Source: a virus. Taken from it: a DNA stretch of 31,146 nt. The stretch spans positions 1-31,146 of the IMG/VR virus record IMGVR_UViG_3300035698_016129. The stretch is one strand, 5' to 3'. Both the position numbers and the translations under genes were made by a program. The notes beneath the pieces are model-generated. The model was given only the letters and a program-made list of their open reading frames with translations, ran no database searches and had not been told where the DNA came from. This document shows positions 5,419 to 14,360 of this stretch, one piece after another (the stretch's first letter is position 1; every line of letters begins with the position of its first letter).

Positions 5419-5984
5419 TGGTCGGAAAAGAATCTGGGATTACAAAAGTTAATAGGCCTGATCATCCAGATCGTTGCCAGGGACGCGTCGCCAGGGGTAA
5501 AAGTGGCCAGTGTTGGAATACAAAAGTACCTGGTTCTAATTTTTGTCTATCTTGCAAGGGCGTGGATAACGGGCCAGAATTACGACTCAATAACTATCGC
5601 TTATCCAAGGCAAAATGGCAACAAGAGTTAATACACCAAGCAAATAGTTCTGGCATCAAAAGCTTACGTGACGAAATAGCTATCCTTAGAGTAATTATGC
5701 AGGAACGTCTCAATACACTAGAGAATGAAAATGACTTGATTCTTCAATCAGGAGCAATTTCTGATCTTGTCGGGAAGATTGAAAGAATTGTTGTCTCTTG
5801 CCACAAACTTGAGGGCTCTATGGGTCAACTAGTTGACAAAAGTGCCTTACTACAGTTTGCTGGTGAAGTAGTTGGGATTGTTGCAAACGAATTAGCTGAA
5901 GTACCAAATAGTGAAAAGATTCTTGATGCAATAGCGAATCAAATGACAGAATCAATTGCGAGGGATAAAGCAGATGAAATGTAA
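5418..5984 (+). CDS. Cys-containing protein before terminase; possible small terminase subunit
   Basis: A 188-residue product. The N terminus has a Cys/His-containing stretch (HPDRCQG, QCWNTK, FCLSCKG) that could be a small zinc ribbon. The middle is a long helical segment (SLRDEIAILRVIMQERLN), followed by conserved-looking SGAISDLVGKIERIV-SCHKLEG and a helical C terminus. Its place directly before the large terminase is where small terminase subunits (DNA recognition for packaging) are found, and the helical oligomer-like architecture fits, but no signature is certain. A later role in DNA binding or transcription is the alternative. The start is ATG 5418; upstream the frame is closed by a TAA at 5394. 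Confidence 0.6.
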   Translation: MVGKESGITKVNRPDHPDRCQGRVARGKSGQCWNTKVPGSNFCLSCKGVDNGPELRLNNYRLSKAKWQQELIHQANSSGIKSLRDEIAILRVIMQERLNTLENENDLILQSGAISDLVGKIERIVVSCHKLEGSMGQLVDKSALLQFAGEVVGIVANELAEVPNSEKILDAIANQMTESIARDKADEM

Positions 5985-6237
5985 GTTCGTCACACCAACA
6001 GTTGCCGCACAGTCTATTTTTGTGTTACTTGGCAGTTCTGCAGAACACAGAATTTGTAATGGAATGGTTCTCCAGGCACCTACAACTAATACCGGTACGA
6101 TTAATTTTGGAGATGAAGCTGTTCAGCCTTTTACACTTATTGCTGGGGCCAATGGCCCAGTCAATGACTCAAACCCGAAAAATGTTCATGTTCGTGGTAA
6201 TGGTACAGACACTGTTGCAATAGGTATCTTGCATTGA
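5974..6237 (+). CDS. small beta-rich protein, 87 aa, possible capsid accessory
   Basis: Starts at ATG 5974 inside the end of the preceding gene, with GAGGG (5960-5964) upstream, and overlaps the TTG start of the terminase gene. The product (VAAQSIFVLLGSSAEHRICNG... ending VHVRGNGTDTVAIGILH) looks like a compact beta-sandwich with Asn/Gly turns. Such small beta proteins near terminase genes are often decoration or head-associated proteins, but no family was identified. Confidence 0.55.
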   Translation: MKCKFVTPTVAAQSIFVLLGSSAEHRICNGMVLQAPTTNTGTINFGDEAVQPFTLIAGANGPVNDSNPKNVHVRGNGTDTVAIGILH

Positions 6238-7925
6238 CCCAATTAGCACAACTAGAACACCCGCTATTTACCCAACTTAGGGAACGTATTGGCATGGGGC
6301 TTAAACGTGCCACTATTACTCGTTGTGCTAAGTGGTCAGAAACATACCGTATAATGGGTCAACCTTTTCCTGGTGCTTGGAAATTTGATCACCATCCTTG
6401 GCTCCGAGAAATGCACGATTGTGATTCAGAGATCATGGTCGGAATGAAAAGTGCCCAGATGGGTTATACGGAGACAGGCCTTAATAAATCATTTTTTGGT
6501 ATCGATGTAAAACGCATTAGTGTCTTGTATGTGTTGCCCGCCTCAACACCCGATGCCAGCGATTTTTCAACATCAAGATTTGATCCCGCACTAGAGCTTT
6601 CTCCACACTTAAGCAAACTGTTTTCGGACGTAAAGAATATTGGGCACAAAAGGGCGGGCAGCGCTAATTTCTTCTTGCGAGGCAGTCGTAGTCGCTCGCA
6701 GATGAAATCACTACCAGTGGCGCTTATTATCTTTGACGAAGTAGACGAGATGGTTCAAGAGAATATAACATTAGCTTTTGAGCGCGTATCAGGACAATCT
6801 GAACATCAAATCTTCCTTTTATCCACACCAACAATTGAAAAGTACGGTATTCATAAGTTTCACTTAGTCAGTACCCAAGAAACATACACATTTCGCTGCC
6901 CCCATTGTGGGCGTTACACTTCCTTAGAATTCCCAGAATGTCTTGTTATAACTGGAGACACAGTAACAGATCCAAAAATTATTGATTCTTATATCATATG
7001 TAAAGAATGCAAAGTTAAATTAGACCATGCCGCTAAAATAGAATTTTTAAAAAATAAATTTAGTGGTGGGTCGGGTGTCTGGGTTCCTGCTTTCCGAGAT
7101 AGGGCCAGTAGAAGTTTTTCAATTAATCAACTTTATTCAATGACAGTTCATCCACATGATTTTGCAATCTCATACCTTAATTCACAGAATAACCCCACGG
7201 ACGAACAAGAATTCTATAATTCAAAAGTTGGTTCTACGCATACAGTTTCTGGTGCCAAGATATCAGATGATGATATTGATAATGTTACACATGCCCACCA
7301 TATGTCTAAAATATCGTCGTCAAATGCTTTTACAACAATGGGCGTAGATGTTGGTAAGTTCCTACACTATGAAATTGCAGAATGGTTATTTGATGATACA
7401 CAAATTGGAACAAATGATATAAATCTTATGGCTGTACCTAAGGTCATAGCTATTGGAAAGGTATTAACATTTTCAGAGATAGCACAATTAATCATGGCTT
7501 TTTATCCAAGAGCCGTAGTTGTTGATGCTCAGCCCGAACGACGTAAAGTGCAAGAACTTGCACGTAGTTTCTGGGGCGTTGTAAAAGGCTGTTTTTATGG
7601 TCGGACAAACACCGGGCGAGACATATCCATCTCAGCAGAGGAAGATCACTTAATAACAGCACATCGGACCTCCTGGATGGATGTGTCTCTAGGACGTTTC
7701 CATACTGGTAATATTAGGTTGCCCGTTGATACTCCATTAGAATATAGAGATCAAATAAAAGCACCAACACGTATCTACATAAAGGATGCTGATGGCAACC
7801 CAGTTGGTAGATACGTTATTGGCGAAGCACAAGATCATTATGCTCATGCTAGAACATATTGTGAAATAGCACTTAAGTTAGCATCTGGGTCCATGTCCTC
7901 AGAAGATATCCCTGACGAGGTATAA
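6234..7925 (+). CDS. terL: terminase large subunit, gpA-like
   Basis: DNA-packaging motor of 563 residues. The ATPase half has a deviant Walker A (GMKSAQMGYTE, residues about 70-80), Walker B (ALIIFDEVDE, 163-172) and a coupling motif (LLSTPT, 195-200). Two CxxC pairs (CPHCG at 222 and CKEC at 256) form the zinc-binding insert typical of the lambda gpA type. The nuclease half has acidic strands at TMGVDVG (D372) and VVVDAQP (D431) and a late acidic/His region (EAQDHYAHAR). It uses a TTG start overlapping the TGA of the previous gene. Length is normal for the family. It packages DNA through the portal encoded next. Confidence 0.93.
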   Translation: MTQLAQLEHPLFTQLRERIGMGLKRATITRCAKWSETYRIMGQPFPGAWKFDHHPWLREMHDCDSEIMVGMKSAQMGYTETGLNKSFFGIDVKRISVLYVLPASTPDASDFSTSRFDPALELSPHLSKLFSDVKNIGHKRAGSANFFLRGSRSRSQMKSLPVALIIFDEVDEMVQENITLAFERVSGQSEHQIFLLSTPTIEKYGIHKFHLVSTQETYTFRCPHCGRYTSLEFPECLVITGDTVTDPKIIDSYIICKECKVKLDHAAKIEFLKNKFSGGSGVWVPAFRDRASRSFSINQLYSMTVHPHDFAISYLNSQNNPTDEQEFYNSKVGSTHTVSGAKISDDDIDNVTHAHHMSKISSSNAFTTMGVDVGKFLHYEIAEWLFDDTQIGTNDINLMAVPKVIAIGKVLTFSEIAQLIMAFYPRAVVVDAQPERRKVQELARSFWGVVKGCFYGRTNTGRDISISAEEDHLITAHRTSWMDVSLGRFHTGNIRLPVDTPLEYRDQIKAPTRIYIKDADGNPVGRYVIGEAQDHYAHARTYCEIALKLASGSMSSEDIPDEV

Positions 7926-7927
7926 CG

Positions 7928-9640
7928 ATGGCCGAACAGCAAATAGAAGTACAAAATATTACTCACCCAGAATATGATGCTATGGATACACAGTGGTCCA
8001 AGTTTCGGTCTGCATATACTGGTGGCCGTAATTTTATTGATGAGTACCTCGTTACATTTTCACAGCGGGAAGATCCAGTTGATTTCTCGAATCGCAAGGC
8101 TATTACTTATTGTCCTGCACATGCAAAATCTGCAGTGAACGAGATCAAGAATGCAATTTATCAACGCATGGCAGACATTTCAAGAGAAGGTGGACCCTCA
8201 TCGTATAACGAGGCAATGAAAGGGCAGGATCGCGGCATCGACCTGAAGAAGAATACAATGTCAAGCTTCATTGGTCGCCGCATCCTGCCCGAATTACTAA
8301 CACTAGGACGTGTTGGTGTGTTTGTCGACAAGCCAGAACAACCTAAAGATGCAACAAAGGCTGATACACTTGGCAGTCGTCCTTATCTTTATGTGTATGC
8401 TGCAGAAGATATTAGAGATTGGGCCTATGACGCTGAGGAACGATTATCTTCTTTATTATTACGTGACCACATTGATAAAGTGGATGAGGAAACGGGGCTT
8501 GTGACGGATACAGTAGAAGCATTTCGCCTGCTTAAAGTGAATAATGAAATAGTCAATATTACATTTTATGATAAAGATGGCAAGGAAACAGATTCGTCTA
8601 CTTTAGACTTAACTGAAATACCATTTGTTTTATTCGAGATTTCACAATCTTTATTGACGGATGTTGCTGATTATCAGATTGCGCTATTAAATTTAGAATC
8701 AGCCGATCTCAATTATGCACTAAAGGCAAATTACCCATTTTATACTGAACAATATGATTTGCGAGCTGATGCCACTAAATTTATGCGCCGATCGGCTGAA
8801 AAAGAGACAGAAGCTGATGCTGGTGAAGCCTTAGAAGCTAAGATTGCAAAAGAAAATGAGATTGCAACAGGCGTATCGAAAGGTAGAAGGTATCCACGCG
8901 ACTTAGAGCGTCCTGCTTTCATTCATCCTTCTCCTGAGCCACTTAGAGTGAGCATGGAGAAAGAAGAAAAAATCAAAAGCGATATTCGCAGATTAGTTAA
9001 TCTTGCTGTAGTAGAATTAGAGCCACGTACTGCTTCTGCAGAGAGTAAGCAATTTGATGAACATACTTTAGAGGCTGGATTATCTTATATTGGACTAGAA
9101 TTAGCCTATGGTGAAAATAAAATTGGTCGGTTCTGGGCTATGTATGAAGGCGGTACAGAGCCAACTATCCTGTACCCTACAAATTATAGTCTTAAATCAG
9201 ATAATGAACGACGGGTAGAAGCAAAAGAAAATCTTGAGCTTATGACTGTTATCCCATCAACCACATATCAGAAAGCAATAGCGAAAGAAGTTGCCAGGAT
9301 TATGGTTGGTACGGTTCTGTCTAAGGAAGATTTTGAAAGGGTAATAGGTGAAATAGAAGCAGCAGCAGTTGTAAATACTGATTCTGAAACTTTGCGCGAA
9401 GATCATGAATCAGGATTCGTAAGTACAGAACTAGCTAGTACACTACGTGGTTATCCGGCAGGCGAGGTTGAAAAGGCCAAACTCGATCATGCTGAAAGAG
9501 CTGGTCGCATTGCTGCTGCTCAGGGTGAGGTAGGTGGACAGGCACGCGGTGTAGATGATATTGATATAAGCAACCAATCAGGTGAGAAGGAAAAGGAACT
9601 TGCGGCTTCAAAAGATTTAGAGGCCCCTAATCAGAGGTAA
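7928..9640 (+). CDS. portal protein
   Basis: A 570-residue product directly after the large terminase, starting at ATG 7928 behind GAGGT. The N-terminal region has a portal-like layout: YxGGxxFIDEYL, then ILPELLTLGRVGVFVDKP (about residues 120-140), and the stem/crown region with IPFVLFEISQSLLTDVADYQ and LNLESADLNYALKANYPFYTEQ. A Glu/Lys/Ala-rich C-terminal tail follows. It forms the ring at one capsid vertex through which DNA enters and leaves. Assignment rests on these segments and on gene position. Confidence 0.88.
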   Translation: MAEQQIEVQNITHPEYDAMDTQWSKFRSAYTGGRNFIDEYLVTFSQREDPVDFSNRKAITYCPAHAKSAVNEIKNAIYQRMADISREGGPSSYNEAMKGQDRGIDLKKNTMSSFIGRRILPELLTLGRVGVFVDKPEQPKDATKADTLGSRPYLYVYAAEDIRDWAYDAEERLSSLLLRDHIDKVDEETGLVTDTVEAFRLLKVNNEIVNITFYDKDGKETDSSTLDLTEIPFVLFEISQSLLTDVADYQIALLNLESADLNYALKANYPFYTEQYDLRADATKFMRRSAEKETEADAGEALEAKIAKENEIATGVSKGRRYPRDLERPAFIHPSPEPLRVSMEKEEKIKSDIRRLVNLAVVELEPRTASAESKQFDEHTLEAGLSYIGLELAYGENKIGRFWAMYEGGTEPTILYPTNYSLKSDNERRVEAKENLELMTVIPSTTYQKAIAKEVARIMVGTVLSKEDFERVIGEIEAAAVVNTDSETLREDHESGFVSTELASTLRGYPAGEVEKAKLDHAERAGRIAAAQGEVGGQARGVDDIDISNQSGEKEKELAASKDLEAPNQR

Positions 9641-9642
9641 TC

Positions 9643-9768
9643 ATGAGTAGAACAGTGCGCGGGAATCGTGATGGTAGTGGACCGTATAAGGGTTCTGCAC
9701 GAAGTGGCGTTGGTCGCAGACAAGCAGCCGGTGTCAAGTGTCCTAATAAGGGTAAAAGAACCAAATGA
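9643..9768 (+). CDS. small basic protein, 41 aa
   Basis: A short gene starting at ATG 9643 behind GAGGTAATC. The product is very basic and Gly/Arg/Lys-rich, starting MSRTVRGNRDGSGPYKG and ending CPNKGKRTK. Its stop overlaps the next start (ATGATG around 9765), so it is part of the coupled operon. No family recognised; a minor virion or nucleic-acid-contacting role is possible. Confidence 0.6.
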   Translation: MSRTVRGNRDGSGPYKGSARSGVGRRQAAGVKCPNKGKRTK

Positions 9769-10193
9769 TGGGATTCATAGAAGAACCAGATGAAACAGTA
9801 ACAGTACACCCACGACCCATACATTTTCTTATTGTGGGCGACGAGGATTTAGATACTCATGTACATTTTCAGATTCAAATTGATGATGCAGACGATTTCT
9901 CAGATCCAGTCGTGGATGTTGAGAGCAAGACTACTCAAACAAATTGGTATTATTCCGATGGTTCGGCTTGGCAATCTGTACCTATTGCTGGTGTCTCATC
10001 TTACAAACAATATGTACAAGACTTGTATGGTCAGCAAATTTTAACTGATAAGGGCAATGCTGGTTACTCGGCACGATATGATGTTCAGTCAGGGTTACTG
10101 GCTGCAACACTATATTATGTGCGTATCAGGCATTGGGATATTGAAGGAAATGTATACGGTGATTGGAAACTATTGGCACCCTTTATTTTGTAG
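9765..10193 (+). CDS. fibronectin-III-like structural protein
   Basis: A 142-residue product overlapping the previous stop. It is beta-rich with a fibronectin type III flavour: VTVHPRPIHFLIVGDEDLDTHVHFQIQID, then SARYDVQSG, and LLAATLYYVRIRHWDIEGN near the C terminus. Such Ig-like domains decorate phage heads or tails. Start is ATG 9765 or the adjacent ATG 9768. Confidence 0.6.
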   Translation: MMGFIEEPDETVTVHPRPIHFLIVGDEDLDTHVHFQIQIDDADDFSDPVVDVESKTTQTNWYYSDGSAWQSVPIAGVSSYKQYVQDLYGQQILTDKGNAGYSARYDVQSGLLAATLYYVRIRHWDIEGNVYGDWKLLAPFIL

Positions 10194-10220
10194 GAGGTTT
10201 TACAGTAGGAGGTTTTACAG
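10191..10220 (+). repeat. tandem 15-bp duplication carrying a ribosome-binding-like AGGAGG
   Basis: TAGGAGGTTTTACAG occurs twice in tandem at 10191-10205 and 10206-10220 and is followed by another TAGGA. The first copy includes the stop of the fibronectin-like gene. The AGGAGG boxes do not precede a start codon at usable spacing; the following gene has its own AAAAGGAG. It looks like a recent slippage duplication. Confidence 0.8.
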
Positions 10221-10258
10221 TAGGACCGGTAGTTGGCCACTAGGAAAAGGAGAATCAG

Positions 10259-11059
10259 ATGTTCAAATATGTGATTTTGTTACTGGCTGTTTGCGCGGTT
10301 GCTTTTGCTGGCCTTGATGAGACTGTGCTTACAGAGAAAAGTGCCGCATATACAACTGCTAGTGCCGCAGTGAAGACCGCGCAAAATGAGATCAAGACTG
10401 TACGCATGGAAAAGGTCGTTATTCTTCGTGCCGCATTACGCGATTTGATTGATACTGCTGCTGTTCAGGTTAAAACGATCAAGTCAGTTGATGAGTTAGA
10501 CGCTGCTTATGCTTCTCTTACAAAGATCATTGGCGATCAAGATTTGGCCGCTAAAGTAATGTATCGTGCCAATGTTCCGTATGCCGTAAAGGTGCAAAAG
10601 ATGGAGCAATGGATTGGCGACAGACTCCGCGCAAATAAGGTGATAGATCGTGGGTTGATCTACTTGGCGCTAAGGATGGGAATTTATGGTAAGGAAAGTG
10701 TCAAGGGTATTGCGCGAAGAATATATCTAAGTTACCATAAGAGGGTCGGTGGCTCCACTGTTATATGGAAGTTGCTCAAAAACTTTGAGGGTGAGGAGCG
10801 TCTTGAAGTTATGCGAGCCATGTACGATAACTTTAAGACTTTCGCGGATTGCAAGGCTGCTTTTTTACCCATGAAGAAGTCTAAGTCTTACGTGCAAACA
10901 GTTGTTGAGTGCTATGTTAGGAAGCCTGCCGATGCTAATGAGGCTTTTGAGCCTATTAAGAAAACGCTTATAATCGAGTTGACTGGAGAGAATGCAGCAG
11001 AAGCACAGGCGGTGCTTACGAAGTTGTTCACCATCATGGATGCACTGGCCACTAGGTAA
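10259..11059 (+). CDS. exported protein, first of a paralogous pair
   Basis: A 266-residue product with a textbook Sec signal peptide: MFKYVILLLAVCAVAFA, then GLDE, with cleavage expected after AFA. The mature part is helical. A conserved segment matches its neighbour: RLEV-(M/L)-(R/A)AM(Y/F)D-(N/G)FKTF-(A/G)DCK, then SYVQT(V/I)V-x-CY, then (T/S)LI/ASEL-(T/M)GENAAEAQ at the C terminus. Two cysteines are conserved in the pair, which fits a disulphide outside the cytoplasm. Location inside a head-tail operon is unusual. No family recognised. AAAAGGAG lies upstream of ATG 10259. Confidence 0.75.
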   Translation: MFKYVILLLAVCAVAFAGLDETVLTEKSAAYTTASAAVKTAQNEIKTVRMEKVVILRAALRDLIDTAAVQVKTIKSVDELDAAYASLTKIIGDQDLAAKVMYRANVPYAVKVQKMEQWIGDRLRANKVIDRGLIYLALRMGIYGKESVKGIARRIYLSYHKRVGGSTVIWKLLKNFEGEERLEVMRAMYDNFKTFADCKAAFLPMKKSKSYVQTVVECYVRKPADANEAFEPIKKTLIIELTGENAAEAQAVLTKLFTIMDALATR

Positions 11060-11069
11060 GGAAGTAAAA

Positions 11070-11837
11070 ATGCTCAAGTACGTGATTTTGTTGCTGGCTA
11101 TTTGTGGAGTTGCTTTTGCTGATCTCGATCTGGATGTACTGACTACCAAGAAGGCCACGCTGGATAGTGCGATTAAGGTATATGATGCAAGCACGAACGC
11201 AAAGGATAAGGAAGCGGCACATGCCGTAAGACGCAAGGCCCATTTAGATTTTGTTGGATATATTCGAGCAGAAGCAAAGTTAATTGGTACTGCGGAAAAG
11301 TTGGTAGCTGCTCGAAAAGCAATTCTAAGCGTGTGGGATAATGAGGAAAGGGTAGCGTTATATTTACTTGGTCCTTCTACCGTGTCTATGGAGATTAAGA
11401 TTAAGAAATTTGATGAGTGGCTTGGCGCAAAGGTCAAGAACGGCACATTTACTGACCCCTCTGTGATGTATTGGGGTATGAAAAAGGGTATTTTCTCAAA
11501 GAAGGGTGTTCTGGGTGTAATTAGGAAGCTGTATAATCAATACCCAAATAATCCGGCAGCGCGGACAAAGATTGTGCGTGCTGTATCTGCTAGATTTGGG
11601 GGCAAAGATCGCTTAGAAGTTTTGGCGGCTATGTTTGATGGGTTTAAGACTTTTGGGGATTGTAAGACCGCTTTTCAGACGGTGCGCGGAATGAATTCTT
11701 ATGTTCAAACGATTGTTCGTTGCTATGCGCCAATTAGAAAGACGCTCGCCAGTGAACTAATGGGCGAGAATGCGGCGGAAGCACAGATATTACTTACGCA
11801 GCTTTTAACTGCGATTGACGCGTTAGCCGCTAGGTAA
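11070..11837 (+). CDS. exported protein, second of a paralogous pair
   Basis: A 255-residue product starting at ATG 11070 with AAGGAAG upstream; an in-frame upstream extension into the preceding gene is rejected because the signal peptide starts at this ATG. It begins MLKYVILLLAICGVAFA, almost the same signal peptide as its neighbour, and shares the FKTFGDCKTAF and SYVQTIVRCY segments and the GENAAEAQ C terminus. The DNA around the signal sequence is also clearly similar, so the pair comes from a tandem duplication. Function unknown; a periplasmic or cell-surface role such as superinfection exclusion or host-envelope modification is a guess. Confidence 0.75.
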   Translation: MLKYVILLLAICGVAFADLDLDVLTTKKATLDSAIKVYDASTNAKDKEAAHAVRRKAHLDFVGYIRAEAKLIGTAEKLVAARKAILSVWDNEERVALYLLGPSTVSMEIKIKKFDEWLGAKVKNGTFTDPSVMYWGMKKGIFSKKGVLGVIRKLYNQYPNNPAARTKIVRAVSARFGGKDRLEVLAAMFDGFKTFGDCKTAFQTVRGMNSYVQTIVRCYAPIRKTLASELMGENAAEAQILLTQLLTAIDALAAR

Positions 11838-11871
11838 CTGTTACGTAACGTTGTGGTGATTGAGGAATCTA

Positions 11872-13041
11872 ATGAACACAAGAAACAAAATTATTGCCGG
11901 GTCCGCTGCTGCTGTGCTAGCAGTTGCCACAGCGTTAGGAATGGTGCCAAGTGAAGAAGCGGGTGTGGTGGATCAATTGATTACAGAAGTTTTATTTGAT
12001 CCACCACATGCTTTTCCTAAGAACTTTAAGTCTGGTTCCACAAAAGCTGATGTAATCTTTGGCCACACATTTTCACAGAAAGGTAATGATTTTGGGAATG
12101 TTTTTGGTATTAGACGTAAAAGTAAAACTAGCTTTAGTGCTGAATTTGGTAATGGCTTTGATACTACACGAAAGCCAGAAGTTAAGTTTGCTAGTATGTA
12201 TACACAAACTCCTAGACATAGAGTACGTGGACGGGCTTTTGTAAAAGATACTGGTACATTTGACGGTACATTTGATAAGGACTTTATAATTTCAGATACG
12301 GTGATTGCCACAGCAGGAGCAGAAATAGCAAAAGTATTCAACCTTGCAAATTTCTGGCGGAATGTTGTGACAGGTGAGTCAGAACTGAAATCTGCTACAT
12401 ATCTGGGATTAGTTGATGGTATAGAGGTTGCGGTGAATGCCCTCCCTGGATACTTTAATGTTACACTGACTCAGGGAGCAAATATTCTAGCACCAAAGGG
12501 CCATCAAGAAATATGCCACGCAGGAGATTTAACGAAGCAGTGTGACAAAGATACTATAATCATTATTGATGAGTTTGGGGCATTAGCCGAGACACTATTA
12601 AGTATGCAACGCCTGCGCACAAAGCAATGTGTTGTTTGCTGGGGTTACTACAATAATATTGATAGAACACTGAGTGAGTTCCAAGTTATTAGTAACAAAG
12701 TTCAGACTACCATTAAAATGATTCACAAGTATTCACCTAGAACATTTGTGTGGGTAACAACCTGTTTTGCAGCACCCAATACTAGAGAATGGTATGCTGC
12801 AATCGGAAAGTATGGAGACGGTATTGCATTGTGGGGGCCGAATTTCTTTCCTGCGGTTGAATTATTTCCACAAGTAAAGCGATTGGCAACAAGATTATTT
12901 GGAGATAGGCCAATTATGCTTAGTGGATTCTTTGGTGTGAAACCCCGTACGCCTATAGCAAGTAATGATAAGTACGCTCATGCAAGTGCAGAAGCACGTA
13001 AAGCTGGCTTTGCTGGATTTATTCGGATTGATTACAAATGA
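11872..13041 (+). CDS. exported or membrane-anchored protein with barrel-like C-terminal domain
   Basis: A 389-residue product starting at ATG 11872 with GAGG six bases upstream (a TTG at 11860 is in frame but less likely). The N terminus MNTRNKIIAGSAAAVLAVATALGMV is a signal peptide or signal anchor. The middle has Phe/Gly-rich beta repeats (FGHTF, FGNVFG, FGNGFD). From about residue 215 on, hydrophobic strands alternate with helices (TIIIIDEFG, CVVCWGYYN, TFVWVTTCF, GIALWGPNFF, IMLSGFFGV, GFIRIDYK), as in TIM-barrel glycosidase-like folds. A glycan- or peptidoglycan-cleaving role is possible, and a lytic role would fit the holin-like genes downstream, but no catalytic pair can be named. Confidence 0.55.
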   Translation: MNTRNKIIAGSAAAVLAVATALGMVPSEEAGVVDQLITEVLFDPPHAFPKNFKSGSTKADVIFGHTFSQKGNDFGNVFGIRRKSKTSFSAEFGNGFDTTRKPEVKFASMYTQTPRHRVRGRAFVKDTGTFDGTFDKDFIISDTVIATAGAEIAKVFNLANFWRNVVTGESELKSATYLGLVDGIEVAVNALPGYFNVTLTQGANILAPKGHQEICHAGDLTKQCDKDTIIIIDEFGALAETLLSMQRLRTKQCVVCWGYYNNIDRTLSEFQVISNKVQTTIKMIHKYSPRTFVWVTTCFAAPNTREWYAAIGKYGDGIALWGPNFFPAVELFPQVKRLATRLFGDRPIMLSGFFGVKPRTPIASNDKYAHASAEARKAGFAGFIRIDYK

Positions 13042-13832
13042 TGAAAATCTTAGCAGTATTGCTAATAGGCTGGTTACTCAGTGTGCCCCCAAAGGGACAT
13101 CTTGAGACAGTTACTAATGCTGATGGTAAAATCTATGCCTATAGTACAACAACTGTTTCAAATTTACTGGGCACAGCACACAATGGTGGCTCAAATCAAA
13201 TAGAAGCAGATAGTAGAGGGATTGTCTATACCATTTACGGGTGGCGTGATATTAATCGAAATAGTGCGGCAGATGCTGGTGATGAGCCGATTGGATCCAC
13301 GACGCTTAGTGGTGGTATCAATGATTCTATAACCACAATGACATTAACATCAGCAACTTTCTTTCTTGAGTCAGGATTCATAAAGATTGGCTCAGAAGTT
13401 ATTAAATATACCGGGAAAACTGGATCATCGTTGACTGGTTGTACTCGTGGATACAATGAATCATCTACAGCCGCCCATCTTGATGGTGCTGCTGTGGCGG
13501 CTTTACAAGTTTGGGAGAATCTTTTAACGGTAACTTGTGATGGTTCCCCCTACAGTGTTCTGGGTTGGGATGCTGGTCAAGGCAATGATGATGGTACTGA
13601 GGGGGATCTCCTTCAAAGTGGGACAGTAACAGTATCAGAAGGACAGTATTGGTTATGGAAGATTCGCGTTGTTGACTTGAATGGTAATACAAATAACGAA
13701 GTAGTTTCTGTAGATGTATTTGCAACATATAGCACTAATGCCTATGTGGGTGCAAATGGTGATGCAGCTTTAGGTCTTGAGGATAATGAAGTTTGGCAGT
13801 TTCGCATCAACAAGCGACCAGGAGCAAGATGA
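13038..13832 (+). CDS. fibre-like protein with N-terminal hydrophobic segment
   Basis: A 264-residue product overlapping the previous stop (ATGATG). It begins with a short hydrophobic, signal-like stretch (MMKILAVLLIGWLLSV). Around residues 95-150 it has the phage structural motif of repeated beta strands: FLESGFIKIGSEVIKYTG, then GSSLTGCTRGYN and AAHLDGAAV. This occurs in many tail-fibre and virion-surface proteins. A further beta domain follows. A hydrophobic N terminus on a virion protein is unusual and suggests membrane contact or export like its upstream neighbours. Confidence 0.6.
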   Translation: MMKILAVLLIGWLLSVPPKGHLETVTNADGKIYAYSTTTVSNLLGTAHNGGSNQIEADSRGIVYTIYGWRDINRNSAADAGDEPIGSTTLSGGINDSITTMTLTSATFFLESGFIKIGSEVIKYTGKTGSSLTGCTRGYNESSTAAHLDGAAVAALQVWENLLTVTCDGSPYSVLGWDAGQGNDDGTEGDLLQSGTVTVSEGQYWLWKIRVVDLNGNTNNEVVSVDVFATYSTNAYVGANGDAALGLEDNEVWQFRINKRPGAR

Positions 13833-14011
13833 TGGGAAAGCTTTTAGCTCGGCTTAAAGGAAATAAGACATATGCAACTGCCATTACTATTTTGATTGTT
13901 GTTGGATTAAAGTCACAGGGTCTCACTGTGCCCAATGAAGTATGGGTTACATTATTTGCTCTTGGTCTTGGATTCTTAAGGGCTGGTGTAAAGAAGGATA
14001 ATAATGACTGA
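13829..14011 (+). CDS. small membrane protein, holin-like, 60 aa
   Basis: Starts at ATG 13829 overlapping the previous TGA (ATG 13832 is the alternative). The product has two hydrophobic segments, roughly TAITILIVVGLKSQG and VWVTLFALGLGFLRAG, separated by a short turn, with a basic N terminus (KLLARLKGNK) and charged C terminus (KKDNND). Size and topology fit a small holin or a membrane protein partner of the next gene. Overlap with the next start is 8 bases. Confidence 0.6.
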   Translation: MMGKLLARLKGNKTYATAITILIVVGLKSQGLTVPNEVWVTLFALGLGFLRAGVKKDNND

Positions 14012-14360
14012 AAAAGAAAGACCATGTGCGCGACTTTTGGATACGGTAGAATTAGTTGGTGGATTAGTGCAGAGTGAGAGAGAGCGTAAAGATCAAGTTA
14101 CCAGGATATTTCAAAAATTGGATATTCTACCAGGGCAAATAAAAGAAGCCATAAAAGAAGCATTATCACCACTACAAGAATGGAAAACTGGTGTAGATGT
14201 GGACGTAGTAACACTTAAAATACAATTAGATGAATTAAAGGATAAATTACGTACAGTTTGGACGCGCGTTGCAGTGTTATGGATTATTGCATCTTTTATG
14301 GGTGTTGTATTGGCTCACTATTGTCCTAAAATAATTGGTAAATTAATTGGTAACTTATAA
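14004..14360 (+). CDS. coiled-coil protein with C-terminal membrane anchor, holin/XhlA-like
   Basis: A 118-residue product with a long charged helix (ERERKDQVTRIFQKLD..., LKIQLDELKDKLRTVWTR) followed by one C-terminal membrane segment (VAVLWIIASFMGVVLAHY) and a short tail. This layout, helix then C-terminal anchor, is that of XhlA-type haemolysin/holin accessory proteins. With the preceding two-segment membrane protein it could form the lysis membrane pair. The stop overlaps the next start (TAATG). Confidence 0.55.
   Translation: MTEKERPCARLLDTVELVGGLVQSERERKDQVTRIFQKLDILPGQIKEAIKEALSPLQEWKTGVDVDVVTLKIQLDELKDKLRTVWTRVAVLWIIASFMGVVLAHYCPKIIGKLIGNL

Noticed and set aside
5293-5631. Plus-strand frame of 112 codons before the possible small terminase
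   Set aside because: It contains the promoter and the 32-bp element and overlaps the better 188-aa frame; its sequence is not protein-like after 5418.
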